DNA from: Clavelina lepadiformis
Taxonomy: Eukaryota; Chordata; Ascidiacea; Aplousobranchia; Clavelinidae
Direction of reading: 5' to 3'
DNA: 64,000 bases
Assembly: GCF_947623445.1 (NCBI RefSeq)
Contig: NC_135243.1
Coordinates: 6,326,501-6,390,500 of the forward strand
Position 1 is the first letter of the stretch. The number at the start of each line of letters is the position of its first letter. Positions 34,599-46,493 of the stretch are shown here, in pieces. Under the pieces are notes generated by a model that saw nothing but the letters and a program-made list of their open reading frames with translations, was not told the origin of the DNA and ran no database searches. Made by a program: the position numbers and the translations under genes.

Positions 34599-37437
34599 AT
34601 TCCGTACTTGCCCAACTTTAGCAGAAAGCACAGGTTCCTGTTTAGGTGCAATATATAATCTATAGGCAGTTGGAGCAGCTGTTGTTCTGGTATTAGAATT
34701 CAAAATAGTTTTATCTTCAATATTCTGCTGCAACTATAGTCACTAAAAACTTGTATCAAAAAGCTTACGCGGAATGTAATGGAATTCAGCTTTCGTAAAA
34801 GAACAAAAACTTTGATTTAAGAAAAAAGAGCAAAGACACTTGTGAAGCAAAAGCTATTTATAGAACATTTACGCCATGTCAAAATGGCTCTGGCGTTTAA
34901 CAAAGCGCACGTTTTTGTGGATAACAGTGTTTTCCCTGATACGTATACATGGGAGAAAAGTTGGCAAATTTTACTAAAATTAACGAGAAAAGGGGATTCA
35001 AGTTTGGTGTCTAAAGTTATTTTTAAACTTTTGTTTGAATTTATTTTTCCTAACCAAAACCTGATGTCGTAAAAAATAGGAAGATACTATAGGCAGTCAA
35101 ATGAATAACAATTGCGTTAAAATCCAGGTTTCGTATTTCATTCTAAAAGCTTCCTTTATAAACATTTTCCAGCACTTTAATTCCACTTTCCCAACATTCT
35201 TACATATGATGACAAAAACAAATTATTTTCAAAGTCATGAATTTTGCACAATTAATTATAGCACCAGCCATTAACGTTAGCACTTTATATATTAATCCCG
35301 ATAAATTATTCACCTCAGCCTTCCGCAAATGAAGCAAAATTATTTTGAGATTCAAGAATGCTGGGTTGTTTACTTCTGCTAAATCACTGCTCCAGGTATG
35401 AAAATATAAGCTAAGCTAAGCTAAGCTTTAAAAACAGTTAAAACTAACTAACTAAAAGTAACTAACTAACTCTAACTAAGCTTTAAAAACAGTTAAAAAG
35501 TCCATAATAATAACACGTCTTCACACTTAATCAACCTTGTATAAATTTTTATTGATTTTTATGTGTCCCTACATATGGTATCTGCAATCTAGTTCTCTCT
35601 GCCGAAGTGATACATTTCAAACGGAGGGGGCCTTACAAAACAAGGTATTAGATGTGTTAAAAACGTCATGTAATCATCACACAGCCTATAAACTGCTGAT
35701 CACCAAAGGTTAGTAAGCCAATTCACGTATCTATTCACATTACGCCTAACCTCTGCAATGAATGACTCACTGATGTAACGTTTTGCAAAACAGAAATAGA
35801 TTATATGAGTTAAAACAGGGTTTTCCCCGTATACAAATATAAGCATAAGTTGCTTTTGATCATTATATTTCGTTTATTGGCAGAATGGTTTAAGCGTAGT
35901 TTAAAAAGACACACGATTTAATTTGAACGCTTTTTTATGATTTTGCTTAGGAAATATATGAAGTCCAAATATTGTGTTCATGACCACATTATTTTTGTAT
36001 GCTTTCGCAGATTGAAGCAAGATTTTTCTTCTAGTGCTGACCAAACCCTTTAATTAGAGCTAAATTTGTTTTCTTTGCCGTATGTAGCATTGGGATACTA
36101 GCTACATGTTGCTGTAATTTAAAATTAGGTTTATCTACGGCGTACATATATACATAGGATGTGACTTTATTTTGGTTACATTTTATTCATGATCAAATAC
36201 CTGAAGGTTCTGAAGTTATTTCAACATCACATGGCTATGGCGTTTTTCGCCCAAAAATTGACAATTTTTGCATATCTACATGCATATTTGTAGATCCGGT
36301 GGTACCTATGTCCTATATGCAAGTCATGAATAAGAAGCTAAAGGCAATGTGTAACACTTTGTTGAGTAATGGTTTGTTTCATTCAATCACCTGCCTCATG
36401 GAAGCTACAGATGATGATATACACATTGAACAAACAGGTACATGTTTTCTTGTAGTTGAAATATAAATTTACACAGTTAATAAGAAACAGAAGAAGAGTT
36501 TATGCTTATAGCAGCTGGCTTCGCATTTAAAATGTTTGCAGAATTCGTTTGCATGGCTTTTTAATGAAAGTAAATAATAGCTACAGCTTTATTCATATTA
36601 TTAGGTATTAAGTGACGAATCCTTGATATAGAAATATATACGGTAATGTTATCAATGGTTTTTACAATTGTCTAAGATCTTCGAAATCATATTGCACTGA
36701 CTAATTTACTAATCAAACCTATTTAAATTGTCACAGAAAAACTTGTTAAAACTTGTAAACAAAAGTATCCTGTCTGTACTCTACTGGGCTCCATAGGAAA
36801 ACTAGGATATTGCATTTAACTTTAAACTGTATAGCGTTAAACTGGAGTTAATAATTTTATTAGTGAGTCCTTATAGCCTCTTAACTGCAAACATATAACG
36901 TCGTTGAATATGCCTATTAAGGAATTAATAAAGCAGTAGTATCTTCATCTGAAACATGATCGCTTAAAGTAAGCATAACAACACAACATAAAACGCTTAC
37001 ACATCAGCAATTATAAAGTTTCAAACATATTTGTGTAAAACGTTAAAGTACAAACGCCGTTATTCACGTGATGTGAAGTGTCACGAAATATATCGTTATT
37101 TAGCTCACAGGAAACAAATGAGTTTTTTGTCACGGTTAATATTGTGGCCAATGTCTGACGTGGTTGATAAACTGGGACAGAAAAGACCCTAAAATGTTTT
37201 GAAAAAAAGAAGAAAACAGAAAGTATAGCAAAGAAAAGATTTTTCTCGAAATTTTGCGCTTTTAACGCATTCCTCCTTATTCAAAGCTTGGCTTGTCAGG
37301 ACATAAATAAATAAACAAATATCAATAGACCAGTTTATTAACGGATGATATGAAGAACAGACAAAAGAATAAATATATATACACATTTAACACATTTCCA
37401 AATATACACATTTAGCTACAGTTGTTTTATTTGCTTT
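34599..37437. other. Long intergenic stretch with one unexplained open frame
   Basis: At about 36161-36436 a forward open stretch of about 90 codons ends in a donor-like GAACAAACAG|GTACAT and follows an acceptor-like ACATAG. It contains SHGYGVFRPKIDNFC and LLSNGLFHSITCLMEATDDD, which I cannot place in a family. It could be an exon of an unrecognised gene or a relic. Near 35400-35490 there are short AAGCTAAGCT and AACTAACT repeats. Nothing else is seen. Confidence 0.35.
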
Positions 37438-38909
37438 TTACTGCTCAGTGTCTGCGTCATCATCACTGACGTCGTCAACACTGTTGTCATCATCTGCGTT
37501 GACAGCATTCTCTTCTGTGTCCTCAAGAAGATCCATCAACTCGGAGTCTTCGGAGGAGTCTTGCTCCTCATTATCTAGACAGCATTATTAATAAATAAAT
37601 GAATAACATATGTTTATTTCGCTAAATAAAAGCATGATTTCATTATTGCTGTTTTTGACTTAAGTGTAAATTGTTTTGTCAAATACTAGTATAGTATAGT
37701 ATAGTATAGTATAGTATAGTATAGTATAGTATAGTATAGTATAGTATAGTATAGTATAGTATAGTATAGTATAGTATAGTATAGTATAGTATAGTATAGT
37801 ATAGTATAGTATAGTATAGTATAGTATAGTATAGTATAGTATAGTATAGTATAGTATAGTATAGTATAGTATAGTATAGTATAGTATAGTATAGTATAGT
37901 ATAGTATAGTATAGTATAGTATAGTATAGTATAGTATAGTATAGTATAGTATACTGTATGTTTGGTAAATCTATATTTACCGTTATCAAGAGTCTGGTCA
38001 AGAACTTGTAGGGCGTCGTTTATTTCTTCCGGGTTAAATTGGTCTGACAGTTGATCTACCATATCCTGCATTGCGTCATCGTAGTCTTCACTACCCTATT
38101 ACGTGAAGGGTGATCGGTTAATTAAACCCGGACAATTGAAACCAAGGAAAATTCAACCAACGTCAGAATAAACCCAAGAATCCAACCCGTGGATTATATT
38201 CAAGCCTCAAACGTTGTTTGGATCATCCTGGATTTAATCGTCCGTGGGATGAATTGACTTGGAACATCGGAACATCGGAACATCGGAACCAGCGTAAAAA
38301 ATGAAGTGTTTGTTGGCCTATACATCACATTGCATAATATGTTTTGTGCCTTACCAGCTCACGGATTTTTTGCAGGTGCTGAAAAACGTCATCTCCGAAG
38401 AATTTTTTTCCAATTTTTATCAGCTTGCATTTTTTGCTCACCTTATAGCTCAGGCATGCTAAGCGGCTTTTGCAAACAGCGTCGATCGCTTTTCTGTTTA
38501 CAAAAATAGAACACTTGCTTAATGTTCAAACCATATACCGTATATCTTTGTGAACGTTGTAATTTAATTAATAACTTGAATGACGGCTTAATAAATTATA
38601 ATAAACTAATATGTAAATATGGATATGTTGGTGATATTAGTTATAATAGTTACGATATTATGTCATATTAGTTATCGGAAATTAAATCAATAGTTCAAAT
38701 GCGTGCTATTACTTCAAATGCTCATATAATCATGTATCTACTGCTTACCCAATCTTAATCTTCGGAAGTCGAATTTTCCGTATTCGAACCCTTGGAAGAC
38801 GAATTTTCGGAACTCGAATGCTCCATTTTCTCCGGAGTCTTCCCCAGCTCTCGCTAGGAACGAGGAAACAAGAAATCAGTATCAAGAAGATGAGCAACTT
38901 CAAATTCAT
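37438..38909 (-). CDS. Secreted cationic peptide precursor C with pentapeptide repeat
   Basis: Four coding exons on the reverse strand: 38909-38749, 38493-38355, 38095-37981 and 37574-37438, with phases 2, 0, 1 as in genes A and B. The product has 183 aa. Signal peptide about 1-22 is followed by a strikingly regular cationic region 31-55, units IRVPK, IRLPR, VRIRK, IRLPK, IKIGK. The next segment has C61, C67 and C76 among many Lys. By count, residues 24-86 hold 24 Lys/Arg and one acidic residue. The 115-nt exon encodes the acidic pro-piece (DDAMQDMVDQLSDQFNPEEI), and the tail (139-183) is almost wholly Asp/Glu/Ser, sharing SELMDLLED with gene B. A 5' UTR exon may end at 39204 (AAAAG|GTAAGG). 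AATAAA lies just after the stop. Membrane-active antimicrobial function is inferred. Confidence 0.82.
37687..37953. repeat. (ATAGT)n microsatellite, 52 perfect copies
   Basis: The five-base unit ATAGT runs without interruption from 37691 to 37950, with partial units at both edges. It lies wholly inside the last intron of peptide gene C. Both reverse-strand frames through it are open only because ATACT repeats lack stops; they are not protein. Confidence 0.97.
38261..38291. repeat. Short tandem repeat GGAACATC
   Basis: GGAACATC/GGAACATC units occur about three times in a row, within the second intron of peptide gene C. Confidence 0.8.
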
Positions 38910-39204
38910 TTTTCTGACAAAGAAAAGTAAGGAACTTAATTTCAGATCTAACTCTTCGCACTAATTTTAGTTTACTCTTATACTAAAACTTCTTCGTTAG
39001 TATATCCTACTTAGTTGATTTTCAATAAAAAAAAAAAACTGAAAGAAAGCATTTTTTCAGCAAGTCAAAAAAATACGCATGATACTGTTTTCACACGAAG
39101 TATTAATGACCTATAATAATGAGCTGTTTTTTATACACAGCTCTATATTTCCGCAAGGAAAAAAGTTTGGATACGATTCGCTTGATTCTCTTTTCTTCCT
39201 TACC

Positions 39205-39777
39205 TTTTGATCTAGTCATGCGTATATGTTTGCAAAGAGTTAAGTGCCAGTCAAGCAATACAAAGTCAAAATAATAAAAGGAATTAGATCATTTTCAAAT
39301 GTTTGATCTCAAACGCGTTTTGGGAAATAACATTTGAAAAAACGTTTTTGCGTTTACGTGTTTTACCTCATTCTAACAAAGCCTGAATTTTGATCTTATA
39401 CAATCGCTAAATGTGAGCATGTATGAACCTTTTCATGGGAAAAATAAAGACAAAGTTTGCTCTATTTGGTGTTGAATAGTAATGCGTAAACTGAAGAAAA
39501 ATCAAGACGGAGGAAAAATTCCTTTTTTAAATGAAATAAATTAAACCGATTTCAATAGATTTTTACAACCAATTGCCAACAAAGTTTTTGTTGTATGTTT
39601 TTTAACACGTAAGCTTTAGTTTTTATAACTCATTATGCCGGTACAAAACAGTCACAGCCGCAATTGGTCTTCTACTATAGAAATCTATTGGTAAGATTAT
39701 AATAGATGCTATCATAGAACCCATCATATTCTACAAAAGCCTACATTGCAGCGAGATACTTTATTCTTATCTTGCAG
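39205..39777. other. Upstream region of peptide gene C
   Basis: Likely holds the reverse-strand promoter and non-coding first exon of gene C at its left edge. No other feature is recognised. Confidence 0.4.
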
Positions 39778-39921
39778 GTTGGACCAACACCATCACGGAA
39801 ACCACCTACCTCCTATCGTTATTTTTCGATTACCTATGGTTTCAATCCAGGAAAGCGTTGGAGGCGGAAAAAGGAAGTGACTGGAGGAGGAAGGAGGATG
39901 AGGGAGAAAAGTGTGAGATAA
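39778..39921 (+). CDS. Possible basic-peptide terminal exon, copy 1
   Basis: A strong acceptor (TTTATTCTTATCTTGCAG) is followed by about 47 open codons ending in TAA. The reading is rich in Arg, Lys and Gly and contains FNPGKRWRRKKE and GGGRRMREKSVR. A related segment with NPGK, KK-GGR and a stop at the matching place lies at 40978-41095. A first exon with a signal peptide was not found, and another frame is also open here, so the gene call is weak. The position next to peptide gene C suggests a small secreted peptide. Confidence 0.3.
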   Translation, partial: VGPTPSRKPPTSYRYFSITYGFNPGKRWRRKKEVTGGGRRMREKSVR

Positions 39922-40977
39922 AGAAAAATTTAAAAGAGATTTATTTACGTATAATGATTGCATTATCACAGAAGCTGAAAAATGATTGACAGTTACTGAT
40001 ATTTTAATTGAGAGCCAGGCATAAATACATTCTGTCATTGTAGTAATTATAAGCTGTTGGCTGACGTTCTGTGGGCGTTAACAGAGAATTGTCCAAATAC
40101 TTGATGAAACACAAGGTAAAACTCAATACATTTAATTTGTTTTTAGGCTTTTATCGATGCAAGTTTATACTTTTCCAGATTTAATATTTTTCTTACTTGA
40201 AACACGCAGAGGAACTAGGATTTTAATAACTTCCATAAAACAAAACCCTGCTCTTATTTTGCGTGGCAAGAAAACTTCAACGTCACATATAAGCAATGAT
40301 AACGCTTAGACTGAATGTACATCAAGATAATTTCCACATGTTTTAAAAAAATCTCTACCTATTACTGAGTAGTAAAACAACTGATAATTTCTGCAACCTG
40401 AGGGATAAATGAAAGCCGGCGCTTAAAGTTGATTGAAAAATTTGACGAAGCAGTATTGATATTTGAAGAAAATAGGCAATGAAAATATAAAATAGGAATG
40501 CAAGTGTCACAAAACTACGGCCAGTGAGATTAGTTTGTCCAGCCTGCTAAATGAACGTATTGTATTGCCTATTGAACAAAGCGGATATCCGCTCTACGAT
40601 CGTCAGTTCTTATGTTTATGGGGCCTTTTGTGAAATATTTGGTGATGCCTGTAATCATTCATAGAAAAATCCTACTTGAACAAAGTATGTGAAGTGTGTA
40701 TTGAAATATTTCTTTGATCGAATCCACCTCAAAAGCGTAAAACTTGTCAAAGCAAAAACTTAAATTTGTTTATTTCTACACAGAATTTATACTTTGTAGC
40801 TCATGAAACCGTAGCGTCGGCGAGAGTTGTTAAGCTCTATATCTATACTTCTTTAAACATGAAGCACCATCAAGCAATGATGATTTTAAAAAGTCACCCC
40901 ACGTAATTTATGCAGCCACCGAATTAAGCCTATATATAGCAAAGGGTAACTGCACAGTTAGTTTTTGCAATCGCAGA

Positions 40978-41095
40978 AGCGCGCAGTTACTGCATAATTT
41001 GTAGGATTAGGAATCCAGGAAAAGCTGTAGGAGATGAAAAGAAGTGGAGAGGCGGTCGCTGGATAAAAACCGGTTTTGTGAAATGACGTAAACAC
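40978..41095 (+). CDS. Possible basic-peptide terminal exon, copy 2
   Basis: Follows an acceptor-like TTTTTGCAATCGCAG. The reading contains RSYCIICRIRNPGKAVGDEK then WRGGRWIKTGFVK and a TGA. It resembles the segment at 39778 in NPGK, in the basic Gly/Arg block and in stop position. The downstream string TGATTGACAG also recurs in both. No upstream exon was found. Confidence 0.3.
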
Positions 41096-41959
41096 AAACA
41101 CCAAGAAGTAAAGATACAGGAAAGCAGAAGATTGATTGACAGCTCCCAAACATTTTTATTTCAATGCCACAAAAAATACGTCCTTTTACGCCGTCAAGAG
41201 TGAGTTAACTTTAAACATCGGCTCTTATTACAATTATTTTGCAATAAATTCTACTTCCTTTGCAATTTCAGTTTAACGTTTTTGTTATATATTTTTATCA
41301 TTTATTAAGTAACAATTTTGAAGTATAGGGCCACGATAAAGGAGTTTTTGCAGCTGGGTTTTGGTGTCTCGAACTACTGCTATTGGCTAAATACATAGCA
41401 GGCACCAAGCACCAGGCACCAACATATTGTTCTTATAGCTCTATATAGTTTTTGCTTCAAGGGTCTCGGGTGGAAATGCTTCAGACAGTGGACCAGCTTT
41501 CAGCCAAAATAAAACTTCGTTATATGACATAAGCTGGCATAGTTTCTATGCATGATCGAAGTCAACTTTTATGGAAAGCAACGTCATCAAGTCTGCAGAA
41601 ATAAAATTGCGGCACCGACTGCGAAGTGGAACTGCTCAAATGATACGTAACAACATAAGTTTATTTAATGTATAGCGAGTTTGTTACAAACATAACAATT
41701 AATACATTACAGCCGATTTAAAGAAGATGAGCAAAGCTAATATACGGCCATATTCCATGTTCGCTGGACAACCTTTAAATTTTTGTCTGACTTTGCCAGA
41801 CCATTACCGCGTTGTTTGCTGCAAAAGCATCATTAAACACAATATAAAAGGCCATCAAGGAAACGGGTTCCAGCATCTTCAAAACAAACGCCCTTTTACA
41901 AAATAGCATCGACTTACACCGGCCTATTTTTAGCAACGAGGTGTAAAACTCAACCAAAG

Positions 41960-42180
41960 CTTTTCCGGAAAAGGTCTCAGATTTCTATCCGCTATAATAG
42001 CTGCAATCTTTAGGAAACATAAGCCACAGAAAAGGAAATAAAAAGGCGATAAATGAAGAAGAAATGAACCTATGTGCTTTGTTTTGCTGTAAATCGTAAG
42101 CAGATAATTCCGAAGAATAGGAAAAGAATGATTGACAGTTATTGGCGTTGTGATATGCTATCAAGGCTACACAAAGATTA
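41960..42180 (+). other. Third related segment, coding potential unclear
   Basis: Shares the TTTAGGAAA...CAGAAAAGGAAA-like block and the downstream GAATGATTGACAGTTATTGG with the two segments at 39.8 and 41.0 kb. No convincing open frame aligns with theirs, so it may be a decayed copy. The other sequence between 39922 and 42421 shows no recognised gene. Confidence 0.3.
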
Positions 42181-42421
42181 CATTTTCTTATTATAGTAAA
42201 ATGCATATTTACTATACCGGTATGAACTAAACTACTGTTATGTCCTATTAACCTAATATCTAACATAACGTTATCTGTATATGTTATTTAAATGAAACAT
42301 GTACTTCAAAGAAATAAAATGTTTTCAAAGTCTTGTTTAAAGACGTTTTCAATATTTCGATTGACCATTTTGTGGACCAAGACACCCGTCACTGTATTTG
42401 TTCATCAACCAGTTACTGTTA

Positions 42422-42724
42422 CTGACCTTCTCAAACTGTGAGTCGCGACCTCAAAGGGTCGCAAAATGTAATTTTGAGGTCGTGAAAAAATTTTGTTTTC
42501 GTAAATTGAGTTGTTTTTTGTTAATTATTTATTCGCTTTACTGGTTCCATAACGCGGTTCTTTTATTACTGTAGGCTACAAAAAGACAAAAATACAACTT
42601 GAGGTTTATAATTGGACAGTTGTTATTTTAAGATCATTAACGTGTAGGCTATACACATCAAGGGTTCACATAAAAATTTCTTTTCTAAAACGGGGTCGTT
42701 AAACTAAAAGTTTGAGAAGCCCTG
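42422..42724. mobile_element. Worn hAT-type MITE, relative of 31394
   Basis: The right end AGTTTGAGAAGCCCTG is the same as in the element at 31394, and the left end CTGACCTTCTCAAACT is a worn version. Internal GGGTCGCAAAATGTAATTTTG is also shared. No intact target duplication can be read, so it is older. Confidence 0.8.
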
Positions 42725-45332
42725 CACTATAGGATTAGATAAAGGTTTCTTGCGATATACACGGAAGTTCTGGTTCATATATATACTGTAGCAATATTGT
42801 TCAGGGAAAGTTACTCTGTGGCGACTTCTAGTGATCACAAATAAGCAGGCGTATTTCACAAAGAGCGGATGAGTTGTCGGAGCGACATACTGTAAATGGC
42901 TAATTGTGTTTACCTTGGTTCCGGTTATCCAGTTAGTACTGGTTAATGATAATTAAGCACTTTTAGTAATTAAGAAACGTATCTACTGTAAGTATATTTT
43001 AATCTTGGAGAATTGTAGTACATTTTCTGCGATAACTGCTTAACTATTATACTTACTATTGAAATTTCTTCTCCGGTATATTAACTGAGGTATATTCGTT
43101 TTAAGATTAATTCGTGTTAGCTACTGACCCTCGCTGAATAGTTTTCTATTCTTGAGATTATCTGGTCGAACATGTAATAAGCAAATAGATTTTCTATGTT
43201 GTTAGATGACATTTAGAATGTTTGCGATATAATCAAAGAGATTTTCTGCTCACGGAAATATAATAATCTTAATATTATATAACGCAAGATATAACATAAA
43301 GTATGACAAGCAATGTAATTACAACGTCTCTGGTCAGTGCATAACTGTGCTCAGAGCGAGAGCATTGTTCATATTACAACATAAACACACCTTATTGTAC
43401 AGGAAGCGTAACTACAGTGCTCTATAAACAAAGACTGCAAATCGACAACGGACTTTGAAAAATACTGCAACCTATTGAAAATTGTGATATTGTTGCGTTG
43501 AAGAACAAAATAAGTTTGATTTTGTGAAGCTTTGTAATTTACCAATATCATAGCATAAGTCAACAGATGAAACAAGAAGAATAGCATATCATGGAAACAA
43601 AAAAGAAAATGTTTACTTGCGGTAGCAACTTAGCATCAACTTCTTGGTACGGTGCATACGTTTCGCTTAAATGCGCAAATGCTGGTCTCTGTGGAGCAGT
43701 CTATTTACGTTGTGTATATCTCAGTGCTGCAAAAGACGATAAAGTGTCATCAATCATCATACACCGTCAGTTTATTTTCATCATTTTTCACTTCAAAATA
43801 TACGGTAAATCTTTTGATTAGGGATTTAGACATTTTCCTAAAAATCTGCAGCTATCGGCATATATTCACTCCATGCTTTAGGTCATATACAGAAAATTGT
43901 TGCGATATTTCCATACGTTATTCGTACTTATACTATGCCTAACGAAAGGTGCTGGTTCGTGTGCAATCAATAACCGTACTTGTAAATCGATTTGTGCGCA
44001 TGTAAGCGGAAATAGAAGGATCAGACTAGTCTCAATTTACATCCGGCAATTACTCTGTTGAAATTGTTACAACAATTGCGCACAAAGATAGCAAATGGTA
44101 TACAACATGCCGAAATATAATATAATAGATTCGCATGGGTTCCTACTTTGCAATTAGGAAGTGGTGTGTATACGCAATCATCACGCGAAAAAAGGTGTAA
44201 GCGCTACCACTTGAAAATTTATCAAAAAGTCAGCAAATGATTCAGACTGGAATAGAAAGCGTGACAAGTAGTCAGATCGCGTAATGGTCGTAAACAGACA
44301 ACCAAGACAAGACAACAAACACATTTTCTAAACAAATGCAGCGCTGCAAGCGTTGAGGTTTATCGCACTGCGAGACTTGTACATGCGCCAATTAACCATT
44401 CTGCAATAGCAAACAGGTCGTCGTGTAACCGATCGTTTTGAGAGAAAACAACCTAAGATTAGGAAAAAATTGTATTGTATAAACCGATGGTTTTAGCACC
44501 AGCGTATGGTTATAAATTTCCTGCAACCAATATTAAAGTTGATTGCACCTTAATAGTCAAAACAGATTACAGATCAGACCAAAAGTTTTAACATGGTAAC
44601 CTTACCTGTTACATGAACCAGCTTGCAGTAACCAGCTACCTTGGATAACTTCCTGATTCTTCCGGATGTTATTTTTAACGTGATTAGGTATATAGAAAGG
44701 AAAGGACTACTGTATTTCCTTGCACAGCATACCTTTCACATAAAAGCGTATTATTTTAAAAACGATAATTTTAAGCTAATGTTTATATAAATTTTCGGTT
44801 ATAGAAGAGATATAAAGTTTGTTAGGAATATCGCAGAAAATGACAGAGTAAATCGCATAACTTATACCGAGATGGCAAATAATGCGAAAGTATTTTTCGT
44901 TGGTTAATTCTTCGAAATTAAATTTTGTTGTTGCTAGATTAAAACGCAAAAGATAAGCTACAAAAGTGATTTCACTCTTAACCTAAATCGGTTATAATTC
45001 TACCAACAAAGAGTATTACAGTAGGGTATAGGTCCATATAACAACAAGGAAATAAACCAAAGTCAGTCTCCAGGTATTTTATGTGCGCGCTCACGACGAT
45101 CCGCCATGACAGTAGTAACGATAAATTTAATTGACATTTGAAATTGGTTAGGTGGTAATAATTGGGGAAAACGAAAAGTTTATAATTCCCAAAAGTGTAT
45201 AATTATTATGCGGGTATCAAGCTGGTATCATATTATCAGCGTAAATACTTATTTTTGCAATTTAAAGGTAGATAAGTTTGTCAAATCAAACCTTTAGTAA
45301 GACTGAAAGAGCTTTCCATAACGAAGACAATT
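42725..45332. other. Intergenic upstream of receptor 5
   Basis: About 2.6 kb. A 76-codon forward frame at 43591 has several Cys but no family resemblance or splice context and is not called. Nothing else is recognised. Confidence 0.45.
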
Positions 45333-46493
45333 ATGAACATGACCATGAATGTGACTCCGCCGTTAATTGACAACTCCTTGTCAGAAGCAACAACATCTGT
45401 GGTTCCAGGTATAAAATGGAAGAAACTGGACTGGATGATTCCGTTTATCATAAACAACGTGCTTATGATAATGTCGGTATGGATAAATGCTTCCCTGATA
45501 CATTACGGGATCCGCACTAATAAGTGGAAAGTTATGAACAGAAGCCACGACATGATGCTTGGCAGCGGTGCAATTTACACGTCAGCTGTATTTTGTTCAG
45601 TTGCGGCAACGTGCAGGCTCATTGCCACACAAATATCTTTTCATGTTGGACTTGGCATTGGACGTGACGCTGAATGCGAAATGATATTTGATGCACTTCG
45701 ATTTTTTTATTGCCTCGCGTTGTTATCTGTTTTTGTTTTTCTGTGGCTCCGGCAGCGCGCTTTCTACGTTAACAAAATGATGAATGCCAGATACAACCCA
45801 CTTTTAAAACTACTTAGTGCCACAAGTATATTGCTTATTTTCGGATCTGGATCCACATTCTTTTTGATACAAACCATTCCTCATGATCACCCATCCTCCA
45901 TCGACGGTTGTGTTAATCGCCCGCAAGATGGAGGATCGCTACTTGAAGAGTGGTTAGTTCCCGCTGTTCTTACTGCTTTCGGTCATTCCATGTTGCTTTT
46001 CTTGTTCATTTATCCTCTTAAGAACTATCTGGGAAAGTTTTGTTGCAATACATTTACATTGTGGTCTTCATATTCTGACTACGAACCGCAACAACGGAAT
46101 TCCAGCAGCACGACAGGATCAAAAGACACGGAATTATCCGGAGAACAAAGTAATACGGACTCGCCTGAGGTTTCGTCCGAAATGAAAAACGTTTCAAAAA
46201 CGTCATCTGACCGGCCCACTTTGAATAGCAATCGTCTGTGTCCAAATGCAAATGTAAATACCAATCACATGGTCGAAAGGATTATGACGAAAACCATAAT
46301 CTTCGCAATCATTTCGATCCTCACTTCCATTTTGCTTCCAATTATCACGATTAATTTGCTGCCGTCTAACGGGAATAGAAGGATCTCGAACTTGCTTTAC
46401 GACTTTGATGCAGTCGGGAATTTGCTGCTGGTAATCTGCTCATTTGAATCTTACAAGAAAATGTTGACATCGCCGATCAGTATTAGATGTTAG
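45333..46493 (+). CDS. Seven-transmembrane GPCR-like receptor, family copy 5
   Basis: Intronless, 386 aa. The ATG at 45333 has A at -3. The N-terminus has three sequons (NMT, NVT, NSL is close but two are clear), then KLDWMIP before TM1 (about 34-58). C115 and R140 keep the 25-residue spacing; TM3 ends LWLRQRAFY. A Cys in SSIDGCVN precedes TM5. The third loop (about 235-320) is Ser/Thr/Asn-rich. TM7 has LLYDFDAVGNLLLVICSF, with VGN replacing FFN. It groups with copy 6 and with the decayed copy at 50655 by the SLLPSNGNRRISNLLYD-like block. Confidence 0.85.
   Translation: MNMTMNVTPPLIDNSLSEATTSVVPGIKWKKLDWMIPFIINNVLMIMSVWINASLIHYGIRTNKWKVMNRSHDMMLGSGAIYTSAVFCSVAATCRLIATQISFHVGLGIGRDAECEMIFDALRFFYCLALLSVFVFLWLRQRAFYVNKMMNARYNPLLKLLSATSILLIFGSGSTFFLIQTIPHDHPSSIDGCVNRPQDGGSLLEEWLVPAVLTAFGHSMLLFLFIYPLKNYLGKFCCNTFTLWSSYSDYEPQQRNSSSTTGSKDTELSGEQSNTDSPEVSSEMKNVSKTSSDRPTLNSNRLCPNANVNTNHMVERIMTKTIIFAIISILTSILLPIITINLLPSNGNRRISNLLYDFDAVGNLLLVICSFESYKKMLTSPISIRC

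Noticed and set aside
37660-38071. Reverse-strand frames of repeated YYTIL residues
   Set aside because: They are translation of the ATAGT microsatellite; one begins in the real 115-nt exon of peptide gene C and runs into the intron.
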